In this document: piece after piece, positions 32,726-40,700 of the stretch
Numbering within the stretch: position 1 is the stretch's first letter
How the letters are laid out: each line of letters begins with the position of its first letter
Assembly (NCBI GenBank): GCA_045642085.1
Contig: JAZUIF010000098.1
Span: 1-64,000 of the forward strand
DNA length: 64,000 bases
DNA from: UBA1723 sp045642085
GTDB taxonomy: Bacteria; Bacteroidota; Bacteroidia; Bacteroidales; Paludibacteraceae
Direction of reading: 5' to 3'
Made by a program: the position numbers and the translations under genes
Notes under the pieces: model-generated
What the model saw: the letters and a program-made list of their open reading frames with translations, nothing else
The model's database searches: none
Told to the model about the DNA's origin: nothing

Positions 32726-34255
32726 ATGTTTATGGAATCTGTACAAGAGGCTGGGAAATATAGATTGTTGATGTTGACGACGCTGATTATTTCAGGTTGT
32801 TCGATTTGTTATGAGTTGATTATTAGTGCACTGAGTTCTTTCCTTAAAGGAGACAGTGTTTTGCAATACTCCGTGACTATAGGAATCTACATGTCAGCGA
32901 TGGGATTAGGTTCATATTTGAGTAAGTTTATAAAAACACATCTTTTTAATTGGTTTGTTGTTGTAGAGTTAGGAGTCGGAATTGTAGGTGGTTTGAGTAC
33001 GTTGATTCTATTCTTGGCTAATATATATTTGGTCAGATATCAGATTGTCATGTACACAATCATTCTTGTGATAGGAATATTTGTTGGAATGGAGATTCCG
33101 ATTCTTACACGTATCATAGAAGACGACGAGAAAAACCTTCGAGTAACTCTATCGTCTATATTCAGTTTCGACTATATCGGAGGTTTGATTGGCTCCATTG
33201 CGTTTCCACTTTTGTTATTGCCACATTTGGGATATTTTTGTACAGCCTTTTTGGTCGGTTCATTGAATATAATCGTATCGCTTATCATCATTTTGAATTA
33301 TAAGGAACGCTTGTCTCATTTCCGAAGATTTCTCTTTATCTCGTTGTCTGTGTTAGGAGCAATGGTGATAGGGACATTGTTTTCGGAGAATATTTCCAAA
33401 TTTGTGGAGGATGGATTGTACAGGGATAAAGTTGTTTTTGTTCGTCAGACCAAATTTCAGCATATAGTGCTTACAAAGCATCGTGATGATATTCGATTGT
33501 TTATCAATGGCAATGTCCAGTTTTGCTCTTTGGATGAGTATCGATACCATGAAGCCTTTGTTCATTTGGCAATGTCGAAGGCATCCAGACGTGAGAATAT
33601 TCTAGTTTTGGGAGGAGGTGATGGTTTGGCCGCCAGAGAGATATTTAAGTACGGAGATGTAAAGAAGTTGACATTGGTTGATTTGGATAAGGAGATAATT
33701 AATGTCTGCAGAGAAAACAAAGAGATTGCGAATTTGAACAATCACTCGTTAGACGACTCCAGAATGGAGATAATCAATGATGATGCCTATAAGTTTTTGG
33801 TAGAAAACAGATATAAATACGATTTGATTTTTGTTGATTTGCCAGATCCAAACAATGAGACGTTGAATAAGTTATATACAAATGTGTTTTATCGTTTGTG
33901 TAAGTCTGCTTTGACAGATTCTGGAATCCTGACAGTTCAGTCGACAAGTCCTTATTATGCGTCGGATGCATTTTGGTGTATCAACAAGACTATAATGAGT
34001 GAGGGGTTCAATGTGTTACCATATCATCTTGAAGTCCCAAGTTTTGGAGATTGGGGTTTCAATATGGCTTCAATGCAACCGCTTGATGAGAAATTTGATA
34101 TAATTGAAGACACTAAGTTCTTGTCTTCGGATAAGGTTCCTTCCCTTTTTGTGTTTGGCAAAGATGAACTTCCACAGAAGGAACTGTGTGTAAATAGTCT
34201 TTCTAAACCGATTCTGATTGATTATTACATGAATGCGGAAAAGAACTTTTATTAA
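32726..34255 (+). CDS. Membrane-anchored polyamine aminopropyltransferase (SpeE-like fusion)
   Basis: The 509-residue protein fuses an N-terminal membrane domain of about seven helices (residues about 12-225, for example LTTLIISGCSICYELIIS and IGIYMSAMGLGSYL) to a spermidine synthase fold (about 235-480). The catalytic part has FQHIVLTKH, DEYRYHEAFVH, LVLGGGDGLAAREI (about 295), LVDLDKEII and VDLPDPNNETLNKLY (about 370, with the catalytic Asp region), and ends PSFGDWGFNMAS. The usual LDG of soluble SpeE is INGN here. The membrane part suggests that the acceptor is a lipid, a wall component or a transported amine; this is inference. It is tightly coupled to speD upstream and to the DUF4178 gene 12 bases downstream. 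Confidence 0.88.
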   Translation: MFMESVQEAGKYRLLMLTTLIISGCSICYELIISALSSFLKGDSVLQYSVTIGIYMSAMGLGSYLSKFIKTHLFNWFVVVELGVGIVGGLSTLILFLANIYLVRYQIVMYTIILVIGIFVGMEIPILTRIIEDDEKNLRVTLSSIFSFDYIGGLIGSIAFPLLLLPHLGYFCTAFLVGSLNIIVSLIIILNYKERLSHFRRFLFISLSVLGAMVIGTLFSENISKFVEDGLYRDKVVFVRQTKFQHIVLTKHRDDIRLFINGNVQFCSLDEYRYHEAFVHLAMSKASRRENILVLGGGDGLAAREIFKYGDVKKLTLVDLDKEIINVCRENKEIANLNNHSLDDSRMEIINDDAYKFLVENRYKYDLIFVDLPDPNNETLNKLYTNVFYRLCKSALTDSGILTVQSTSPYYASDAFWCINKTIMSEGFNVLPYHLEVPSFGDWGFNMASMQPLDEKFDIIEDTKFLSSDKVPSLFVFGKDELPQKELCVNSLSKPILIDYYMNAEKNFY

Positions 34256-34267
34256 AAACAGATTGAT

Positions 34268-35335
34268 ATGAAAATGAGATTTAATGAAGACGATATTATA
34301 ACTATAAATGACACCTATTATGTTGTAAAAGGAATTCTTGAATTTTCATCAAAGAAGGGAGGTTCATGGCCGGAGTACTACATGATGCGTCTACCAGATG
34401 ATGTCGAATTTTGGTTGAGTGTCGATGATGAATGTCTATTGTGGAAAGTTTTGAGATATACTCCAAATTTAAGTGGATATGAAGTAATTGAAAGTGGAGT
34501 TGAAATAGTAAAGAAAGCTATAGGTGATGTTGATTGTGAAGTTGGCGATACTGCTGAATATAAAGACTATTGCAAGCGTGACGAAAGGTCCTATATTTCA
34601 GTAGAGAAATGGGATGATGAGACAGAATATTCCTCAGGTAGCAAGGTTGATCCGTCTAAGATTCAGATAGTAAAGAAAGGAAAAAAGAATTTAGGATTAT
34701 TAAAATATCTGTTGGTTATAATTGTTGCGGTCTTGGGATTTGAGTATTGTAGTTCTTCGTCTTCAACACCACCAACGATTGAATCGGGGCTTTCGGAAAA
34801 TAGCAAATATACAGTTAAAACTTATTTGACCGGAGTAGACAAAGAGTATGCTCAGGTATTCAGTTCTACTCGTGGAGCATCTATTGATGTAGTGACAAAA
34901 GATATTATTGCTCATATTGAGGGTAATACAACACAAGTTATAGAAAACCCTGTAGATTCGTCATCTGTGATTATTGTAACGCCTGATGAATTTTGTGTCG
35001 TTTATAGGGATTCAATAACAAATAAAACATTGGTTCATTTGTGTGATAAAGATTGGATGACAGATAATTCGTCTGTTCCTTTGTACCATGCTAACTCAAG
35101 CACTGAAGAATTTGCTAAATCTTTGCATGTATATAACACTTATGGTGCTGACTCGCTTGATAGCTCAAACTCTAACAATCATCATCATAGACGTTACGGT
35201 CATATCTTCACTGCTTTATTTTTCAGTAACATGAGAAATAGTGGACGTTACAATGATTTTTCAAAATCAGTCCGTCAGTCATCCGTAAACTCACGTAGTT
35301 CTTCTGGTGGAGGACATGGCGGATGGGGAAAATGA
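34268..35335 (+). CDS. DUF4178 domain protein with membrane anchor and His/Ser/Gly tail
   Basis: The 355-residue protein starts with a DUF4178 beta domain (about 1-125: DDIITINDTYYVVKGILEFS, SWPEYYMMR, WLSVDDECLLWKVLR). A single membrane segment follows (about 143-160, LLKYLLVIIVAVLGFEYC), then a second extracytoplasmic or cytoplasmic domain (about 175-290) and a low-complexity tail with HHHRR and SSSGGGHGGWGK. DUF4178 has no known reaction. I recall it from gene clusters with SpeD and SpeE-like proteins in several phyla, which supports a joint function here. The tail is like that of proteins which pass through a pore or bind metal. It is the last gene of the three-gene operon. Confidence 0.82.
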   Translation: MKMRFNEDDIITINDTYYVVKGILEFSSKKGGSWPEYYMMRLPDDVEFWLSVDDECLLWKVLRYTPNLSGYEVIESGVEIVKKAIGDVDCEVGDTAEYKDYCKRDERSYISVEKWDDETEYSSGSKVDPSKIQIVKKGKKNLGLLKYLLVIIVAVLGFEYCSSSSSTPPTIESGLSENSKYTVKTYLTGVDKEYAQVFSSTRGASIDVVTKDIIAHIEGNTTQVIENPVDSSSVIIVTPDEFCVVYRDSITNKTLVHLCDKDWMTDNSSVPLYHANSSTEEFAKSLHVYNTYGADSLDSSNSNNHHHRRYGHIFTALFFSNMRNSGRYNDFSKSVRQSSVNSRSSSGGGHGGWGK

Positions 35336-35357
35336 TTCGATACCGAGTTGAAATAGA

Positions 35358-35453
35358 GTGTAAAAAAGTGTAGAAAAACACAACTTCTAAAAAAAGTGTG
35401 AATTTTGACTTAAAAACTACAGTAAAAAGTGTGAATTTTAATATAAAATTTGC
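35358..35453. repeat. Direct repeats with AAAAGTGTGAATTTT core before the AAA/DUF4143 gene
   Basis: AAAAAGTGTGAATTTT occurs twice (near 35391 and 35425, about 33 bases apart) and a shorter AAAAAAGTGTAG copy lies near 35361. The block ends 25 bases before the ATG at 35478. The same core, with a TATTTTATGGAATATAAAAG partner, is repeated at 61916-62029. Confidence 0.6.
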
Positions 35454-35477
35454 ATTTTTATCTAAAATTTATGTGGC

Positions 35478-36770
35478 ATGGAACGCAAGATTTTAGATAA
35501 ATTAAAGAAATGGAAAGATTCTTCTGATAGAAAACCCCTTATTCTTCAAGGTGCAAGACAGATAGGCAAAACATGGATTGTGAATACATTTGCATCTAAG
35601 GAGTATTCAAATTGTGTTTGTCTCAACTTTGAAAAGGATAAAACACTAGAGTCCTTTTTCACTGAACTTAATCCTGAAGAAATTGTTAGAAAATTATCTG
35701 GTTATTATCGAAGAGAGATTATAAAAGGTCAAACTTTAGTTATTTTTGATGAAGTGCAGGCATGTCCTTCTGCAATCACATCGTTGAAATATTTTTGTGA
35801 AGAGGCTAATGACTATCATATCATTGCATTAGGATCATTGTTAGGAGTGTCGGTGAATAGGGGTGACAATTCTTTCCCTGTAGGTAAGGTGAAATTCATG
35901 GAGATGTATCCTATGGATTTTGAAGAGTTTCTAAAAGCTTGTGGAGAGGATTTCCTTTTGGAAGAAATTCGTAAATGTTTTGATTCAAATAAACCTTTGG
36001 AAGAAGCCTTTCATCAGAAAGCAATTCGGTTGTATCGTGAATATCTATTTGTTGGAGGTATGCCAGAGGTTGTGGCTACATACGTCAATACAAAAAATTA
36101 TAATCTTGTCGTCGACAAACAAACTGATATTTTGGCCGCATATATGAATGATATGGGCAAATATAATAAACAAAGCGAAATACCTAAGACAAAAATTGTA
36201 TATAAGAATATAAGCACGCAGTTGTCCAAGGAGAATCATAAATTTCAATACAAGATGATTAAATCTGGAGGACGTGCAAGCGAATTTGAATCGGCAATAG
36301 AATGGATATGCTTGTCCGGTATAGCACATCAAGTGTATCGGGTGGAACAGATACAGTTGCCATTAGAGTCGTATAAATCCCTAACTGATTTTAAGTTTTA
36401 TATGAATGACATAGGGCTTTGTAGTGCGAGTCAGAGAATTTTAATTGAGGATATTCATTCTGAAAATCCATTGATGAGTAATTTCTTGGACGGCCTTACT
36501 GAAAACTATGTTGATATGCAACTTAGAAGTAAAGGATTGGATTTGTATTATTGGACATATAAATCAGACGCGGAAGTTGATTTTATCACAAGAATTGACG
36601 GAAATATTATTCCGATTGAGGTTAAAAGCAATGACAATGTAAAAGCTAAGAGTTTAAGTTATTTTGTCAAACACTTTCAACCTGAGTATAGCATACGAAT
36701 TTCAACTAAGAATTTTGGATTTGAAAATGGGATTAAATCCGTTCCATTATATGCAGTTTGGTGTTTGTGA
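35478..36770 (+). CDS. AAA ATPase with C-terminal DUF4143 nuclease-like domain
   Basis: The 430-residue protein has Walker A LQGARQIGKTWIV (about 25), Walker B VIFDEVQACP (about 92), a sensor IALGSLLGV (about 117) and the DUF4143 part (about 210-425) ending with a PD-(D/E)XK-like core: AEVDFITRIDGNIIPIEVKS (about 368). This family is very abundant in Bacteroidales, usually with several copies per genome, and its function is unknown; links to mobile DNA and to toxin-antitoxin-like behaviour have been suggested. The gene has an AT-rich repeat block upstream that may be its control region. It is not part of the speD operon judging from the 142-base gap. Confidence 0.88.
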   Translation: MERKILDKLKKWKDSSDRKPLILQGARQIGKTWIVNTFASKEYSNCVCLNFEKDKTLESFFTELNPEEIVRKLSGYYRREIIKGQTLVIFDEVQACPSAITSLKYFCEEANDYHIIALGSLLGVSVNRGDNSFPVGKVKFMEMYPMDFEEFLKACGEDFLLEEIRKCFDSNKPLEEAFHQKAIRLYREYLFVGGMPEVVATYVNTKNYNLVVDKQTDILAAYMNDMGKYNKQSEIPKTKIVYKNISTQLSKENHKFQYKMIKSGGRASEFESAIEWICLSGIAHQVYRVEQIQLPLESYKSLTDFKFYMNDIGLCSASQRILIEDIHSENPLMSNFLDGLTENYVDMQLRSKGLDLYYWTYKSDAEVDFITRIDGNIIPIEVKSNDNVKAKSLSYFVKHFQPEYSIRISTKNFGFENGIKSVPLYAVWCL

Positions 36771-36882
36771 TAAACAATAGTATTTATATTACGAGTTGTC
36801 CAAATAGGATCAAACATGGCTCCTTAACAATCCTCATTGGGGATAACTGCTATATACTCCAAAGTTAATAGAACCAACAGGC

Positions 36883-37191
36883 TTAGTTAATCTTAGCCTC
36901 TTCGTTGTTTGTGGTTTCTACATTTTCCATGTTTCCTGCGACCTCATTGTTGGCCATGTTTTTCTTTACTTCAGCTTTTACCTTTTTTATCTCAAAAAAA
37001 GTACGAGAGTCTGTCTGGCGAGCGATACCGTCAACTACAACGAAATAGTTAGGAACTCTTTCTCCTTTTTCATTAATAGTACATTTTACGTATGTCTTCT
37101 CTACTGAAGCTGCGTCAAAATCGTTTGCTAATATTGGAGTGAAGATGAATGCAAGAGCGATTGAAACTGTCTTAAAAAATGTTGTCATCAT
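36883..37191 (-). CDS. Small secreted protein with acidic Asn/Glu-rich tail
   Basis: The 102-residue product starts MMTTFFKTVSIALAFIFTPI, a signal peptide likely cut after ILAN (about 23). The mature part contains TYVKCTINEKGERVPNYFVV and DGIARQTDSRTFFEIKKV, then a polar tail (NNEVAGNMENVETTNNEEAK). No family is recognised. The frame is open upstream to 37326, but the signal peptide, and a TATCTTTG box on the minus strand at 37265-37272 inside that extension, support the start at 37191. It is a single gene between the DUF4143 ATPase and the large helicase. The role is unknown. Confidence 0.6.
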   Translation of the reverse strand: MMTTFFKTVSIALAFIFTPILANDFDAASVEKTYVKCTINEKGERVPNYFVVVDGIARQTDSRTFFEIKKVKAEVKKNMANNEVAGNMENVETTNNEEAKIN

Positions 37192-37264
37192 AATTGTAAA
37201 GTTTTTTGTTAATGAATGCGTTTTTGTGTGTTCAGGTAATTTTGTGTCCCCCCGTTTACATAGG

Positions 37265-37272
37265 CAAAGATA
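37265..37272 (-). promoter_or_regulatory. Promoter -7 box of the small secreted protein gene
   Basis: On the minus strand this reads TATCTTTG, 73 bases before the start codon at 37191; no clear -33 TTTG at the right distance. Confidence 0.45.
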
Positions 37273-37669
37273 GAGCAAACCCAAAGAAGAGGACCTTAAA
37301 ATTACTCCAATAAATAGGATTTTCACTCCATGTTGATTTTGTAAAAAAATGTCAATATAAGAGAACGTATGAACAAAAAAATAAAGGGTTGATATGCAGG
37401 GCTAGACATGTACTTTTTATTCAAAAAAATAAGTCAGGATATTGTATTTTGATGAAAATTAGCGGATTATGTTTTTGTTAATTTTTGTTAAAGCTGACGT
37501 TTTTAGATAAAGAAGATCCTTACGTAAGAGTCAGAAAAAGAAAAAATGTTTATGGTGAACACTATAAAAATTAATTCAAATGTGTTATTCTGGGGTTATA
37601 TAATGGTGTTTTTGTTTTCTGTAAAAGAAATATTACAATTAAGAATTATAAGCTATTTTTTCTTTTGAT

Positions 37670-37700
37670 TTTGTTGCTCGGTCAAAAAGCATTATCTTTG
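37670..37700 (+). promoter_or_regulatory. Promoter (-33 and -7) of the large helicase gene
   Basis: TTTG (37670-37673), a 19-base gap and TATCTTTG (37693-37700) give an ideal Bacteroidetes promoter, 61 bases before the ATG. The rest of the 570-base gap (37192-37761) is AT-rich; apart from the divergent box at 37265 I see nothing convincing in it. Confidence 0.75.
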
Positions 37701-37761
37701 ATTTAAGGTGATTTGTTTATAATAGATGCCATATCAAGAATCCAAATAATAAGTCAAAGCA

Positions 37762-40700
37762 ATGAACAATTTGTCTGTTTCTATTGATTATATAAATCCT
37801 GTAAATTATTCTTTGTGTCACAACCATATTCCGATATGCAGATACTTTGAAATCAACAATAATTCAGGTCGAGATATAGAAAACATACAGATTCATGTGT
37901 CTGGCAACTATTTGCTTGAATCTAGTTCGATTGTTTATGGACTTGTAAAAAATGAAAAATCACTTAAGATATCAAAACTAGACATCACGCTTAATGCTGA
38001 TGAATTGTTCAACCTATCAGATAAGGTAGTATCGTCGTTTGAAATAAAGATTACCTCAAATGATGAAACAATCTATCGTGAGGATTTTGTGTTGGACATT
38101 ATGGCGTTTGATTATTGGCTGGGAACTAATATTTTACCACAATGTCTCGCGTCATTCTCAGTGCCTGATCAGCAGGCAATCAAAAACATAATCATAAAAT
38201 CTGCTGCCAAACTGCAACAGATAAGCGGAACTTCTTTTTTTATTGGATACGAGGATGGCGACTCGCAAACTGTCCGTCAGCAGATAGCGGCGATTTTTGC
38301 AACTTTTCAAGATGAGAATATTCAGTGCAATGCCTCGTCGTTAGATGTAGAGAAATTAGGACAAAGAATCATTTTTGCAGACCAACTTCTAGTGTCAAAA
38401 TCTGGCAACGCTTTAGATTTGACGCTGCTTATGGCTTCCGCTCTCGAAGCTGTAGGTATATATAGTGGCATAGTCTTTATTCCGGGGCATGTGTTCCTTG
38501 CCATATGGATTGAAGAACTTTGTTCGCAGCACAGTATTTTGGATGATATCTCCTTTATCCGCAAGAAATGTTCTGATGAATTTTCAGAAATGACGGTTAT
38601 TGATTGTACGGAGATCACAAGACGTAACTCTTCATTTGAAAAAGCACAGGAGATAGCAATGCGTCATATTTTAGATACCGACGACTCCTGCTTGTATATT
38701 GATATAATGCGATGCCGACTTGAAGGCGTACATCCATTGCCCACAAGAATATATGATGGAGGTAGATGGTTGCTTCCTGTAGAAAACCAGTCGCAAGGTC
38801 TTATGGTGGCAGAGCCAACGTCATACAATCTAAACAAAACAGGAGTTTCTTCAAAAAGGAAATTTGATTTATGGGAATCCAAGTTGCTTGATTTCTCACT
38901 GAGAAACACCTTTTTGAATTTGTCTTTTAGGTCGAGAGCAATACAGATACTTTCTATTGATGCTGGATATATAGAGGATTACCTTCAGGAAGATAAAGTA
39001 TATACTATCACTACGTTCCCAGAAGATATTGCACCAAAAAATGGCGATGTGTTGATTAATTCTAGTTCTCCAGACATAAAAAAAATTGTCAATGCCGGCT
39101 TGAAAAAAGGTATCCTTTATTCTGCCAAAAGTCAAGATGAATTTAGGTCTGTGATATGGAACATTCACCATGTCTCTAACTTATCAATAGAAGAAACTGG
39201 TTCTAATCCCCTTTATCTTGCTATCGGTCTGTTGAAATGGTATGAAAAAGGCAACAGTCCAAAACCACGGTATGCTCCGATTCTATTGTTGCCTGTAACA
39301 TTTTTCTCCGGTTATTCTTATAGATTCAAAAAGCGAGATGAAGAGATTTCGTTGAACATGACATTGTTCGAATATCTGCGTCAGATATTTGGAATTACTG
39401 TTAATGGAATCGATCCACTGCCGTTAGACGATCATGGTGTAGATGTTGATCTGATTTTTGAACGTATCAGGGAAGCGATAAAAAATCAAAAGAGATGGGA
39501 ACTTTTAAATGAAAGTGTGCTTGGAACATTCTCGTTTAATAAGTTTATGATGTGGAATGACATTCATTCTAATAGAGACAAACTATTGGAAAACTCTGTC
39601 GTTTCAAGTCTTGTAAATGGAGGATTGACATGGTCGCCTCTGCCTCTTACAGCTAATCTAGGTGAGAATGACAGAAATCTCACTCCGGAGAGTATGTCAG
39701 TTCCGTTGCCTGTCGACTCATCGCAGATGGCCGCCGTACTGGAAGCAGGAAATGGTTCGACATTCATCCTTTATGGACCTCCGGGTACAGGAAAGTCGCA
39801 GACAATTGCCAACATCATCTCAAACGCATTATATAAAGGCAAAAGAGTTTTGTTTGTGGCAGAAAAGATGGCTGCTTTGAATGTTGTGCAAAACCGTTTG
39901 GAAAAGATTGGCCTTGGTCCTTTCTGTCTGGAGCTGCATTCAAACAAGGTCGCAAAAAAACATATACTAGAGCAATTAAACAATGCTCTCCTTAGTATGC
40001 GTATTAGGGAGCCAGAAAACGCTTCTTCGTTATCTGAACAGCTTTTTGAGAAACGTCAGTTGCTTATTTGGTATCTGGATGCACTCCATAACGATAAGGG
40101 AAGTGATGGTTTTTCATTATATGAGTGTATCAGTGAGTACGACGCTTACGACACCGTCGCACCGCTTGATTTTAAGAGGAATGCTCAATTGTCTTCATTT
40201 AGAAAAGAACAGTTGGATATCTATAAAGAAGAACTGTACAAGCATTTGCCAGATATCATTCAGAGAATTGGGCAACCAAGCCAGCATCCTCTTAAAGAGA
40301 TTAAATTCAAATCTGATGGAATTAAGAAAGAGGATGTTCTTACTGATTTATTGCACGAAGGTTGCAGAATTTCGTCGGATTTTGCTCAACATCGTCTATT
40401 TCTAGTGTCTTGTTTTGATGATTCTTTTGCTGACACTAAAACTCTGTTTTGTAAAGGAATAGATGTGCTTTCTAAGCTATCATCTTTGCCGGTTGTTAAT
40501 CAGACAGTTATTGAGACTGTTTTCGACGATGACAAGTGCATGTCACTTAGTCTGTTGTGCATCAAGATGAAAGAGAGGGACACTCTCTATAATGAACTTG
40601 CGTCGGACAACAGAATAGAACTCTTGGAGAAAGACGTTTTACCTTTGTTGAATGAGTGGTCTGAGATAAAAAGCAAATGGTTCTTGCCTAGATTCTTTGC

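Noticed and set aside
35095..35335. His-rich and Gly-rich end of the DUF4178 protein as a frameshift product
   Set aside because: The frame stays open with normal codon use to a proper stop, and low-complexity tails are common in this family, so it is taken as real.
37546..37668. A 40-codon open frame in the gap before the large helicase gene (MFMVNTIKINSNVLFWGYIM at the start)
   Set aside because: It is hydrophobic and could be a tiny membrane protein, but it lies in AT-rich sequence, has no recognisable promoter of its own and overlaps the approach to the helicase promoter. No support beyond being open.
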